From contig QJNS01000302.1 of NCBI GenBank assembly GCA_004154925.1, forward strand, positions 19,524 to 83,523: a DNA stretch of 64,000 nucleotides, given 5' to 3'. This document shows positions 46,590-57,481 of the stretch, piece after piece. Position 1 is the first letter of the stretch. Each line of letters begins with the position of its first letter. Both the position numbers and the translations under genes were made by a program. The stretch comes from Monosporascus cannonballus. Lineage: Eukaryota > Ascomycota > Sordariomycetes > Xylariales. The notes beneath the pieces are model-generated. The model was not told the origin of the DNA, did not search any database, and saw only the letters and a program-made list of their open reading frames with translations.

Positions 46590-46861
46590 CAGCCCAATTT
46601 CTTATTCTTTTCTATCCTTAAGCGTATATTTTCTTCTATCAGTCGTGCTTCCGTTTAAAACTCCATCACACACACGTACGCATGAATCGCTTGGACAGCG
46701 TGGCATACAAATCAGAGTCGAGAGCCGGAATCGAAGGACTCAAACACGCGGCGTATGTCTGTAACCCTAAGTAGGTCATGAATGCAGGCGCACAGGGATC
46801 CGTTCTGTAGAGGCGTTTTAAAACACCCCCTCATGTCGTTTATCTGCATGGGTTTTCTACT

Positions 46862-48520
46862 CTATTCCAACTGGCCGACATCTCCCGCCCCCGGATCCGC
46901 CATCCCAGTCCCGGCGCCCTCGCCCACCATCCTCCGGATGACGCGCGCGAGCCTCTCCACGCCCTCGACGAGGGCCGCCTCGTCCTCCCAGGCGAAGCAC
47001 AGCCTCAGGCCGCGCTCGAACCGCGCGGCCGCCTCGTCGCCGTGCACCTCGAACCGCGGGCCCGCGCCCACGACGAGGTTCTCCTCGGCTAGGCAGCGCT
47101 CGGCGATGGCGCGCGCCGACGGCACCCCGCCGCCTTCCGGGAACGAGATCCAGAGGAAGTAGCCCCCGTACACGAGCAGGTCCTTGCCGGGGAGGGAGGA
47201 GGAGGGGACGCGCACGGCCTCGCTCACGCGCGCGCCGAACGGACCCGCGAGGTGCTCGCGCACGGCGGCGAGCAGCAGCGCGTGGCGCCTCTGGTACGCG
47301 GGGCGCAGGGCGCGGGCGACGTGGGCGTCGAGGCCCCCCGATGACAGCAGCTCCGTGAGCACGGTGGCGGCCAACTGGCTCGGCGCGCCGCCCGACCGCG
47401 TGCTGCCCGTCTGCGAGGAGCCGCGCGCGAGGGCCGCGCTCGACTCGGTCCAACCGGTGCGCACGCCGGGCCCGCTCAGCTTGCTGAAGGAGCCGTTGGA
47501 GACCACGTGGCCGAAGGCGTGCGCGGGGGACGAGGGGGAGGGGTCGTGCGGCGAAGGGCCCAGGGACAGGTCGATATCGATCAGCCGCGGGAGGAGGGCT
47601 TTGGTTAGGCGCGCCGGGAACTCGTCTGTGGTCCTTGGGGCGGTGGCGTCTGGGCTGGTGACGGGCCATTGCAGCTGGTCGTACACGTCGTCGCAGATGA
47701 CGAGGGCGTCGAACTCCCGCGCCAGCTTGACGAGCCCCTCGCGCCGCGCGAGCGACATGATCTCGCCCGAGGGGTTCGCAAACGAGGGCACGCAGTAGAT
47801 GACGTGGCGGTAGATCTTGCGGTAGGGGCCTGGGTCCTTGAACCCCTTCCTTTCCCCACCCTTCTCCGCTTCCGCGTCCACGGCCCGCAGCTCCCGCTCC
47901 AGAAACCTGAGGTCGACTCCCTCAGCGTCCTCGGGCACGGAGCGCATGCGGCCGGCGAACCCGGCGTCGGCGAAGATGGGGCACGCGAGGAAGTAGCAGG
48001 GCGCCAGCATCCAGACTCGGCGCGTGAGCGCCGGGTCCGTGAAGCTCTGCAGGAGGCAGGCGAGGCTCTGCGAGGCGCCGCCCGTGATGACAATGCGGTC
48101 GGCGTCGGGCGCGTGGCGGTACCTCCCGTTACCGTTACCGTTACCGTTGCTGCCACTACTCGTGTCCGCGCCGTCGGCGCCGGAGTAGAAGGCGCTGAGC
48201 CACCGCGCGAGCGCCTCCCGCAGCGGCTGGTATCCCTGGTCCGGTCCGTACTCGAGCCCGGGCTGGTAGACGGCCGGGTCCGAGAGGGCCTTCTGGGCTG
48301 CGGCGCGGAGGGCCTCGGCCGGGAGAAGGGAGTGCGCGGGCCAGCCGCGCATGAGGTTGATTTGTTTCCCTGGGCGTCGCGGTGGTGGGGTCATCGTAAC
48401 GATAGCGACAGTGGCGGTGGCAGTGGCGGTGGCAGTGGCAGTGGTAGTGGTGGCGGGTGGCGGTTGATCGATCGAAGCTTGTTTGTTGGTGGGTTGGAAT
48501 TTCTGCCACGCAGATACCAT
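46862..48520 (-). CDS. PLP-dependent class I/II aminotransferase (YER152C-like)
   Basis: Cytosolic fold-type I aminotransferase of the 2-aminoadipate/aromatic group; the substrate cannot be read from sequence. Single exon. Domain begins INLMRGWPAHSLLPAEAL and continues with YGPDQGYQPLREALARWL, RIVITGGASQSLACLLQSF, VIYCVPSFANPSGEIMS (N-P-x-G), ALVICDDVYDQL (cofactor Asp/Tyr) and SNGSFSKLSGPGVRTGW (Schiff-base Lys). GLRLCFAWEDE near the end supplies the substrate-binding Arg. The frame is open up to an ATG at 48604; 48520 is preferred for its GCGCCATGG context. A third ATG at 48394, just before the domain, is also possible. Between 48520 and 48394 lies a Thr/Ala repeat coded by a microsatellite. 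The protein is about 553 aa from 48520. Confidence 0.85.
   Translation of the reverse strand: MVSAWQKFQPTNKQASIDQPPPATTTTATATATATATVAIVTMTPPPRRPGKQINLMRGWPAHSLLPAEALRAAAQKALSDPAVYQPGLEYGPDQGYQPLREALARWLSAFYSGADGADTSSGSNGNGNGNGRYRHAPDADRIVITGGASQSLACLLQSFTDPALTRRVWMLAPCYFLACPIFADAGFAGRMRSVPEDAEGVDLRFLERELRAVDAEAEKGGERKGFKDPGPYRKIYRHVIYCVPSFANPSGEIMSLARREGLVKLAREFDALVICDDVYDQLQWPVTSPDATAPRTTDEFPARLTKALLPRLIDIDLSLGPSPHDPSPSSPAHAFGHVVSNGSFSKLSGPGVRTGWTESSAALARGSSQTGSTRSGGAPSQLAATVLTELLSSGGLDAHVARALRPAYQRRHALLLAAVREHLAGPFGARVSEAVRVPSSSLPGKDLLVYGGYFLWISFPEGGGVPSARAIAERCLAEENLVVGAGPRFEVHGDEAAARFERGLRLCFAWEDEAALVEGVERLARVIRRMVGEGAGTGMADPGAGDVGQLE
48119..48151 (-). repeat. Hexanucleotide repeat coding Gly-Asn in the aminotransferase
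   Basis: (GTTACC)n on the plus strand gives alternating Asn-Gly in the protein (GNGNGNGNGR), between the first helices and RIVITGG. Likely a length-polymorphic surface loop. Confidence 0.7.
48396..48455 (-). repeat. GGTGGC/AGTGGC minisatellite at the aminotransferase N-terminus
   Basis: Imperfect six-base units (GTGGCG/GTGGCA) encode a run of alternating Thr-Ala ahead of the enzyme domain. It is the reason the true start codon is uncertain. Confidence 0.7.
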
Positions 48521-48604
48521 GGCGCCGGTCCGTCTGGGAACTTGGAAGCTTGGTTTCAATCGGGCAACAACACCGGAACAACACCCGGATTGTCCGGATA
48601 TCAT

Positions 48605-49064
48605 AGTATTAGGCCCGATAAGAAAGTGGAGCTCCTCTGGTCAGGTGGCGTTTCCAACCCTGAAGGCCGACGGGGCATGGGGCCATCCTGGGAAGGTGCG
48701 GAGAATGAAGTTGGTTGCGTCTGTAAGTACTGCCGCGAATCTTTAAGCTCGGTGTTAAGCTTGCTACCTAGTTTATGTAACATGTGCCCACGGATATTTC
48801 CAATGCAATTGATGTTGACAGATTCGTCTTCCAATGATGGATGATGTAATTGCCAGATCAGCCTATGTAGATGCGCTTCCCCCCCAGTGCACGTGATAAT
48901 GATAACGATGATTTAATCCCACCCGATATACTACATGGTGACCGCGTGTCCGGGGTATAACGCCAAACAAGTCCCTGATAATGTTGAACATACTCTGCTC
49001 TAAGAGAGGATGCTCATCATCAAATAGTTTCCTCGTGCTGCTATCTGTTAATTCGTAAGTCACA
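48605..49064. promoter_or_regulatory. Upstream of aminotransferase / downstream of GH125
   Basis: 460 bp between two minus-strand genes; a likely promoter for the aminotransferase. No specific motif recognised. Confidence 0.45.
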
Positions 49065-51074
49065 TCAGATCTCATACGGCGTTGCTGGCTCTTTAAATAT
49101 CAAGTGCGGTTTTCTCTTCGCAATGTCGAGTATCGTCTCGGCAAAGACACCATTCGCCCCTAAGGAGTTACTTAGTACCATCTTCGGATGCCTAGGTATG
49201 CATCTATTAAGCAAAACTCACATGCGAACCAGCTCCCTAAAATCCAGGGTTAGTTAGGTACGAGTCAGTATTCAAGGGTAAGGCGGCTTACGGGTATAAG
49301 AATGGATCATGTTCACATCGACACTCTCATGGACCAAACCCAACTTGCTGGAATTGAGGACCAGTTGAAGGCATTCCAATATTTCGTCGTCGTCGTCGGA
49401 CGTCCGCGCTTGGATTAGCAAGCTCATTGGCCAGGCGTTTGAAAGGCCGATATGGGGTCCTGCATCTTAAGTTAGCACCGGGTCTGTAAACGCCTCGAGT
49501 TTATTCACCGACCTCCGATGCCATGGAACTCTCTGCCAGTCAAGTAATACGGATTTGACGATTTGGAAAGCAGCATTCTACGAGTATTCTGATATGTCTC
49601 ATCATCTGGCCCGACGAAGCCCATCACGGGCAGCGCAAGAAGGGACGGATAGTTGGCGTCGTCCATCAGAATGGAGGATCCGTACCCGTCAACTTCATAA
49701 GCGAAGACATTCCCGAATGCCTTATGATGCACAACGCCATGCTCCCAGACGCCGGCAGCGATAGTCTTACTCCATCTCTGGACGTCCTGGGCAAGAGCAT
49801 CCTTGTGGGCCGCTTTCAAGATGGCCGCCGTGCGTTTCAGTTGCACAGCCATCTGAGCATTAGCAGGTATGAAGAAACCCAGAATCGTGGCATCGTCACT
49901 GGGTCTGAAAGCGGATCGAATCAAGCCCGTCCCATTGTTCAGCGGATTGCCCACCCCGTTTAAGCTGAGAGTCTCGGTTCCCGTGTTGGTGCTGCGGCTG
50001 AAGGTGTAATGATTCCGGCGATAACGGCCTGTTTCCGGGTCGAAGGTTGACTGGGATTGCTGTTGAAGTACATCCAAGACCGTCTCCAAAGCCAGGTACC
50101 ACCGAGGTGTCAAGAACTCCGCAGACCCCGTATGATCGTAGAAATCGTTTGCTAAAGTCAGAAAGTGCGCGAGAGAGTCGAGCTCGTATTTACACTCAAA
50201 CACCGATGACGGTTCGTAGACAGGGTGAACAACATCACTCTGACCGTTATGGGTAACAGGGAGGCCGCTTATAGGTGGCGGCTGGAAAGCATTGCAGTAT
50301 GGCGACTCGATCACGTATTCGGACTGCGTGTTGATGGCGCCTAGAATCAGGTTATATATGGCTGGGTCCTTCTTCGCCAAAGACTGGTATGGCGAAAGTT
50401 GGTTGGTCGAGTCTCGAAGCCACTCCGCGATTATGTCCCCTAATTAAGTGAGGCAACATCAGCCAGGTCTCGCCGAAGAGGCTGCTGGACTTGGACTAGA
50501 GGGGAGCGGTACCTGTGATAATGAAGGAATGCGGGCCTTCCCACTTTCCCTCGTCGTAAGAGCCTCTCCAGCTTGTCTTCTTTTCCGTGGTCCCTGTAGT
50601 ATGAAACTTGACCGTCGTATCCGTGGTCGACTGCATGCGATGGCTCCAGTCAGCTGTCTGGCCTTAGTTTGACACGCAACCGATATCGACTGACCGGAAA
50701 GGCATTCTCGAATAGTCGCGCCAGGTCGGGATCCTTCATGCGCGAAGTTACGTCCTCGATCACCTTCTCTATAGCATCGGAGTGAAAGGTGCGACATTTC
50801 GGATGGGGTCGTTGGAAGGGCAGTCCAAGAGGACCTTCGCTCAGAGGACGGCTGTGCGCGGTCAGTTCGAGCCATAACGTTAGAACTATAGCAGCCGACG
50901 GCCGACTGACTGTGGATACGCCGCATATGTTGCATAGTCGGGGCAGGCGTCGTCATAATCAACGTCTCCATTCAGTGGTATTTGCTCGTTGCCATATTGT
51001 CCAGTGGCCACTGAGGGGAGCAAGAGAAGGCCCAAGCTCAGTGCCAATCGTTTAGCACGGGCTGGGCCGGCCAT
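49065..51074 (-). CDS. Secreted GH125 exo-alpha-1,6-mannosidase family protein
   Basis: Glycoside hydrolase family 125, which cleaves alpha-1,6-mannose from yeast/fungal mannans. Exons: 50911-51074, 50695-50851, 50513-50630, 49513-50439, 49292-49465, 49222-49236, 49065-49159; 1,650 nt, 549 aa, all phases consistent. A signal peptide precedes the domain (MAGPARAKRLALSLGLLLLP, then SVATGQ). Family blocks follow: PFQRPHPKCRTFHSDAIEKV, SFIITGDIIAEWLRDSTNQL (catalytic-region WLRDS), KYELDSLAHFLTLANDFYDH, LIRSAFRPSDDATILGFFIP, SILMDDANYPSLLALPV, GIGDAGPHIGLSNAWPMSLL and SWFAWANGVFAETIL. The last includes a 15-nt micro-exon coding GSWFA-type residues. It ends HLIFKEPATPYEI. Probably extracellular or vacuolar and acting in cell-wall mannan turnover. 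Confidence 0.92.
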
Positions 51075-52050
51075 TTTATGTAAAATACCTATGCGTAGCA
51101 GAAACGGTGGACGAGAGAGTCCGGCTACAAGAGTTCTCAAACTGACTTGGAGGACTGGACGGAAGGAACACGAATATATAGCATTATCAAGGTTGGCGCA
51201 TCGAGGTGCTGTACTGTCCCAACACAACCTGAAAGTAGAGCTAGGAAGTTGGCAGATCTCATGAATGGTATCAACCAAGGTTAACGTTGATAAATATGTC
51301 ACGGATACGGGAAAGTTAAGCTTCCCGCTAAGGGCCGATTCGAGTCCCAGGTCGAGCTAGACCGGGCTAGCTAAACTACCTGGTCGATACGTAAATCTTA
51401 ATAAGTGTTACCTATGCAAGAGTGTACGAAAAGCAAGGTTGCATTTTTCATGGGGAATGAATCCTGGAACTGTTTCAATTGGTCTTTTTCAGGTTGGATT
51501 GGGGAGGCTGGTGCTTCAGAGTCAGGATCGACCTGCCCCGCAATGACGCTCGCCTGCACCCCGCTACCCGGGAGCCTCTGTTACGTAAATAGGAAAGGTG
51601 CGTTTTGCGCATATTGATATGCCTAGGTACCTACTATAGGTAGGTAGCACACAAGTTGCACCGTCTTTGCCTACCTAGGTAAGGTGTACAAAATATACGT
51701 ATAGGATTAGCAATATAATATCGCATATTCAGGGCGTGGTATATCTATTCAATCTCGATTTGGGTTTTTATATATTCAACTTAACAGTGGGCGATAAGAG
51801 TTGCTTATCGGAGTGGAAGCGCTCTCGAATTGGTCTCGCTTTTATACGCCAATTCTCCCAGTCGCACGCAATTTAGCCTGTCCAGAATATTCGCTGCAGA
51901 AATCATCACAGCTTAGCCGGAAAAACAATCTCTCCATTGAGTCACGGCGATGGCTTCACGCGTCCTCATAAGTATATCATAGTACCCCTCTAACAATCTA
52001 CTTACGACACTACCTTCTCAAGCCATACAATCGCCATATTAGCCCTCCCA
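51075..52050. promoter_or_regulatory. Divergent upstream region GH125/pan6
   Basis: 976 bp head-to-head region. It contains CCTAGGTACCTACTATAGGTAGGTAG-type repeats (about 51,623-51,647 and 51,672-51,682), common dispersed words in this genome. An AT-rich patch lies at 51,690-51,790. No gene seen. Confidence 0.5.
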
Positions 52051-53169
52051 ATGCCGCGTCTCGCCGGGCCGCGGGCCCTGAGCGGCCCATTCATCCGAAC
52101 CCTGGCAGCGGCCCGGCCGACAAAGGCCGAGACGATACCGTCGTCGCCGATCCGCGTCCTCCGCACCGTCGAGTCTGTCCGAAGATGGCGGAAACCCCAG
52201 CTCCTCGACCACAGGATAGTCGGCCTCGTGCCCACCATGGGCGCGTTACACGAGGGCCACCTGTCCCTGATCCGCAGGGCTGCGAAGGAGAGCCACCACG
52301 TCGTCGTGAGCATATACGTGAACCCGGCGCAGTTCGGCGTGAAAGAGGACCTGGCCTCGTACCCGGTGACGTGGGAGGCGGACTGCAAGATCCTGGCGGA
52401 GCTGGACCGCGAGCTGGCCGACGATGGGGGGAACCTGGGCCGGATCAGCGTCGTGTTTGCGCCGACGACCCCCGAGATGTACCCTTCGGGCTTCCCCGGC
52501 CAGGAGGTCGATTCCAAAGGGAGCTTCATCAGCATAACACCTGTGGGCGAGGTCCTCGAAGGCGCTAGCCGGCCCACTTTCTTTCGCGGCGTGGCTACCG
52601 TCTGCATGAAGCTGTTCAACATCGTGCAGCCCGAAAAGGTGTACTTCGGGCAGAAGGACGTGCAGCAGACGGTGGTCATCCGCAAGATGGTCAAGGACTT
52701 CATGCTACCCATGGACGTGGTCGTTGAGCCCACCAGTAGGGAGCCCGATGGACTGGCTCTAAGCTCCAGGAACGTCTACCTCGGCGAGAGGCGGCGCAGA
52801 GTCGCAACAGTACTTAACGGAGCGCTGAAAGCGGCGGAAGTGCAGTATCACAACGGTGCCCTAGACCGGGAGTCTATCCTGAAGGCGGCGAACGCGGTGA
52901 CCGTTGACGCCCTGAACGATCAGATGGCGTTACCTCCTGAAAAGAGGGTGAAGTACGAGGTCGACTACATCTCGCTCGCGGATCCCTCAACAATGGAGGA
53001 GTTGAACGAAGTCGACCCTAAAGTTGGTGGGATATTGAGTGGTGCGATCAAGATGCTGCCAGTCGAGTCACCACAACCCGGCGAAGACTTGGGCCATAGC
53101 GGCGGCCCCGCCGTGCGACTCATCGACAACATCATACTAGAACCCTCCCAAAAGGGGACTGCCAGTTAA
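52051..53169 (+). CDS. pan6: Pantothenate synthetase (pantoate-beta-alanine ligase)
   Basis: Joins pantoate and beta-alanine with ATP to give pantothenate, the CoA precursor. Single exon, 372 aa. Motifs in order: IVGLVPTMGALHEGHLSLIR (nucleotidyl-transferase HxGH), VSIYVNPAQFGVKEDLASYP, VFAPTTPEMYPSGFPGQEVD, FFRGVATVCMKLFNIVQPEK, YFGQKDVQQTVVIRKMVKDF and SREPDGLALSSRNVYLGE (KMSKS-equivalent). It ends with the small C-terminal domain (VDYISLADPSTMEELNEVD). About 45 N-terminal residues rich in Arg/Ala precede the domain and could be a mitochondrial presequence. Fungal enzymes are often longer than bacterial ones (about 280 aa), as here. Confidence 0.96.
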   Translation: MPRLAGPRALSGPFIRTLAAARPTKAETIPSSPIRVLRTVESVRRWRKPQLLDHRIVGLVPTMGALHEGHLSLIRRAAKESHHVVVSIYVNPAQFGVKEDLASYPVTWEADCKILAELDRELADDGGNLGRISVVFAPTTPEMYPSGFPGQEVDSKGSFISITPVGEVLEGASRPTFFRGVATVCMKLFNIVQPEKVYFGQKDVQQTVVIRKMVKDFMLPMDVVVEPTSREPDGLALSSRNVYLGERRRRVATVLNGALKAAEVQYHNGALDRESILKAANAVTVDALNDQMALPPEKRVKYEVDYISLADPSTMEELNEVDPKVGGILSGAIKMLPVESPQPGEDLGHSGGPAVRLIDNIILEPSQKGTAS

Positions 53170-54271
53170 CAGGCTGCATCGCTGTTATTTCTATGTGCAT
53201 TATCGACCCTCCAAAACGCGCTCTTCCAAGCAGGCGCTTCTCGTGCGGCCATCTTGATGTCGTTGGCTAACGTTCTGTGGATTTAATGCGCCTGCTGGCT
53301 AAGTCCCTCACCGGGTCATGGCCCTCGTAGAAGCCTGGACGGCCAGTAATACCCGTAAATCCAACCGCTGTCAGTCAACTCCTCGCACACTTCCATACCC
53401 TTTTCTTGCACGGATGCCGTGACGTCCCGTGTGCGCTACGAAACCCTTGGTCATTTCAGACCAATGATACAGTTTTGAGCGACACTTGGAGGGGGCTAAC
53501 CAATAGTGAACCGGCCGATTCGAGGTTCAGAGAAGAAGCCATATTCAAGCCTCCATATAACGGATAAGCCGAGCTGGTTAGGCTATTTGAATGCATACCT
53601 AAGGAACGGTTTTCAATAGTCATAGAGGCTTTCTTTCCCTGGAAACTTCGCTTCAGGGCGTGTCGTCGCGACTTAGAGGGCAGAAGCAGATCCTTCGAGT
53701 CTATTGAGAGCTAATCTACGACCTAGTGGACTGTGTTCCGAGACAAAATACACATCCCGTATTGTCAACGCGTGACTAATGAAAGCTGACCATCAACGTA
53801 CGACTACCGTTAGAGGTAGCAAGTCCTAGGTCTGACGTCAATCTTCTGACAGATACTTAGTACCTGTGCAGCTCTTGCTGGATGCCCCGGCCTGTTCCTG
53901 TCCTAGATTCGCTCTCGCCTAGACTATTTCTGCGGTAGGTGAAGTTAGGGGAGGCATTTCTTAGAAACACACAATCGACGCAAGCCAGGAGCGGGCCCTT
54001 CATCTAACTATCTACCCAAACACGTAGAGTGTTAAATCCGGTACCGGTAGAACCCGCATCAGAAAAAAACGCGCCTTAATAACATAAAAGTTCCTATATA
54101 TAGTCTTTTGGACAGGGAATCCCTGCCGTAGATCCATCTAATCGCGGGATCAGATTAGACTGGTTAGGTAAGTCTAGATTTCTAGCTTTTCCCCCAAGCC
54201 ACCTCCGCAACCTACTGCCCTAAGTAGTCATCGCTTGAGGTCGGGGCGTCTGTCATAGTATCTGAGCTGCA
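53170..54271. other. Gene-free 1.1-kb intergenic region
   Basis: No ORF, RNA gene or repeat I can support. It contains the pan6 3' flank and the ferric reductase upstream region, with a TATATATAG-type box at about 54,095-54,103. Confidence 0.45.
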
Positions 54272-56880
54272 ATGATGCGGAATTTGCCGCTCCTTCGATT
54301 TCTCACAATCGGATGTGCAATATGGGCTGCCGACGCAGAAGCGTCCCGCCGGGCGCCCTTAGAGGCGCCGTGCTTCGAAGCCTGCCAGTGGACGCTGCGT
54401 CCTATCCGGTTCAACGATAGCGCTGGAACGTCGCCGTCGCCCCGAGTCAGGGCCTGCGAGAGCCTCCTAGACCTCACTTCCCTGTACCTGTGCGCCGCGG
54501 CCTACTGCACCGCCGGGGAGCGGACCGCGGGCCTGGACTACCTCAACGCCACGTGCCAGACCTCAGTGCGGTCCCCTATCCCGCCGTGGAACGACGTCGT
54601 CGCGAACGACACGGACGGCTACATCATGCGCGTTCGCAGGCTCATGCAGGCGGAGTGGGAGGATGCGGCGACGTTCGCGGAGCCTGTTATCCCCTCGGAC
54701 GCGTTCTTCGGCTTGGCCTTTGATACCCTTGTAGGTGTATCCGTCCTGGGAAGCGAGAACGGGAGAGTTGGTTGACGATGCTTAGGATTCTTGGTCATAC
54801 GTGTACAGCCGTCACACTTTCTACGCGTCCGTCCGATGCTAAACTTGAGCACCTTTTAAGTCTCTAACATGTGGCAGATCGGCCATGTTCATCTTCTGGG
54901 GCGTCGTGATAGGGATCGGGCTTCTCAACCGTGCGGTCATAGTTTTGGGTCATGCTATGTCTAAATCACCCCGTGGTTGGCAGTCGATCTATCTTGGAGG
55001 GCCGGGGGAAGATAGCGCCCCGGCTGCCAGCGACGCGCGAAGTCAGAGCCGTCTTTCCATTTGGCTAAGGCGTCATGTAACGCTTCCTGCGACGTTCGGT
55101 TATCGAAATGCGCAGCCCTTCGGATGGTACACGGTCCCTCCGAGGATCCAGACCATTACCATACTAGCCTTTACCATCATGAACATCGTCTTCTGCGCCC
55201 ACGGCTACCGGGTGTTCCCTGGCAACTTATAGTACGTACTATACCGGCTCTCGTCTGGCCTGTCCCCCTAACAGCAACCGAGCTTCCCGAGGGTGTTCAC
55301 CCAATCATGGCGCTACGTATCAGACCGGACCGGTATCATATCATTCGCTAATTTCCCGCTCATTTGGCTGTTCGGCATGCGCAATAACGTCGTCATGTGG
55401 TTAACCGGGTGGGATTTCGCGACCTATAACAGCTTCCACCGCTGGGTTGCTAGGATTGCTGCCGTCGAGGCTGTTATTCATTCAGTCGGTTATACCGCCC
55501 TTGTCTATGATCGTATGTACCGCCCTTGCCATGGATTTTTGGGGATTCTTACCGTGTGATAGGGGGCGGCTGGGATGCTTTTGCTCAGTATTGGCAGCTC
55601 ATGTGGTGGACTACTGGAGAAATAGTAAGGCACCGTTTGCTTATAAGGCTACGGTTCGAGCTCACAAGTCGATAGGCAACGATTCTCATGTGCCTATTGC
55701 TACCTCTATCACTTTACTGGATGCGCCGGAACGTCTACGAGACGTTCCTGATTATACACATTGGCTTATCCGCCATCGTGCTAGCTACTATGTTGGGGTA
55801 AGTTTCGGACCAGCGCCCTATGTCATGCCTCGTTAATCCTATCGCAGTCATGTATCCGTTTTCAAGGCACGTTATGACCTCCTCGTATGGGTGTGCTGCT
55901 GCATCTGGGTCTTCGACCGCGTGCTGAGGATGTCGCGCACCTTGGCCTTCAACCTTACGTTTTGGAATACGAAAGCTAAGGCCACCTACGACAAGGATGC
56001 CAATATAGTAAGGCTCTCCGTCCCTTGTGGAACTAGTCTCTATCGCCCGGGCCCAGGGACCTCCTATTACCTGCACATGCTGAACGACGTGCGCTTCTGG
56101 GAAAGCCACCCCTTCACAGTGGCGTCCGTTCGTACTCTCCGCGGCCCCGACACGACAAAGGACACCCGCCAGGGCTGTGAAGCGGCCGAGGAAGGAACAG
56201 CCCTCCTCCCGCGCACCACCCCCAATGGGAATGGCCCGCGACCCGTCTCCGAGCAAGGCGGCCCACATAGAGCAGCCCCGACCATGGATTTCCTAATCCG
56301 GCCCTACGACAGCTCCACGCGGCGCCTAGCGCGAGCCGCCGCCGCCTCGCCACCGCACCCGGCCTCCCTGCGGGTGATTGTCGAGGGGCCGTACGGCCGC
56401 ACAAAACCGCTGCACCGGTTCGAGAGCGTCCTGTTCGTGGTCGGCGGCAGCGGCATCGTCGTGCTGCTGAGCTACCTCGAGGCGCTGGGCGGCTCTGCCA
56501 CTTCCCGCACCCGGCGCGTGCGCGTCGTGTGGGCGGTCCGCGAGGCCTCCTTTGCCGCTTCTGTCCTCCGCGAGGACCTGCGCGCCTCCTACGGCGGGCT
56601 TGACCTGTCCCTCGACGTCTACGTCACGAGGGGTGACGGTGAGGGCGGGGACTCGGGCCGCTTGGCTGAGACGACGAAGCAATTCCGCGTCTTGTGCGGC
56701 CGCCCTTACGTGTGCGGCGAGATCGAAGGTGCTATGCGGGAACTTGGGCATCACGGGAGCCTTGCGGTGGTCGCTTGCGGTCCGGCGAGGATGGCTGATG
56801 ATGCGAGGAAGGCGGTGGTAGATACGCTGCGGCGAGGACGGGCGAAGATAGAGTATTTTGAGGAGAGCTTTCACTGGTGA
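54272..56880 (+). CDS. Ferric/cupric reductase transmembrane protein (FRE family)
   Basis: Plasma-membrane flavocytochrome that reduces extracellular Fe3+/Cu2+ with cytosolic NADPH. Model: 54272-54730, 54861-55231, 55283-55512, 55563-55624, 55676-55797, 55848-56880; 2,277 nt, 758 aa, in phase. A signal peptide (MMRNLPLLRFLTIGCAIWA) leads an extracellular Cys-containing region. Membrane helices follow: MFIFWGVVIGIGLLNRAVIV, IQTITILAFTIMNIVFC, the haem-ligand helices FHRWVARIAAVEAVIHSVGY and VFLIIHI-like FLIIHIGLSAIVLATMLGH, and LLVWVCCCIWVFDRVLR. The FAD motif is ESHPFTVAS, the NADPH site VVGGSGIVVLLSYLEAL, and the C-terminus IEYFEESFHW, typical of FREs. Intron 1 is the least certain (GTAGGT...TTTTAAG). 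A better-looking GTGGCAG acceptor at 54,877 would break the frame. No iron permease or oxidase lies nearby. Confidence 0.9.
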
Positions 56881-57481
56881 ATGGGTGTATTTAGATGGTC
56901 TCGACTGCATGTATAGATGGGGCCGTGACAGTAGAGGGTTTTCCGCATAGATAGGCTCCCTTTCGTTTCTTATGGTTATACAGGGCGTTTTCGTGAGGAA
57001 CAGCCATTACCCTACCGGCAAAGAGCCGCCTCAGCATTTGAACCCAGGAGCGCTGATGGGTGTGGTCGAAGAAGAACTGATACCCCTGACCGCTGGAAAC
57101 TTCCAGGATGTCCAACTAAGTACGTATCAGATAGAGGTGCCCAGTTACTTGAAATGTAGAGTTGACTGCATGTAAATACGTAAATAATTGCTTAATAATT
57201 TGGGCCTAACCAACCTATAGTAGTTATCACGAGTTGTAATATATTCCTGGTAATGGAAAAGGCCCCTGGTTGAAATATACCACTGGAGGAAACCAGGAAA
57301 ATTACAGCAGCTGGGCAGTTACAAGGAACAGCATATTGCGAAGATGTCTTCAATGCAGCGGCGTACTTCGTCTAGTATCGTTGGTCATTGAAGACTTCGC
57401 ATTCTACTTCCGTATATACGGGAAAATCTAGCCATAACGTAAAAGTCGGTATCTCCTCCTCGAGCGCCTGAGTGCGCTTCG
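56881..57481. other. fre-erg8 convergent intergenic region
   Basis: 601 bp between converging genes with no supported feature. Confidence 0.5.

Noticed and set aside
46857..48844. Long frames (270 aa minus, 391 aa plus) over the aminotransferase.
   Set aside because: Shadow frames rich in Arg/Pro from GC-rich third positions of the true gene.
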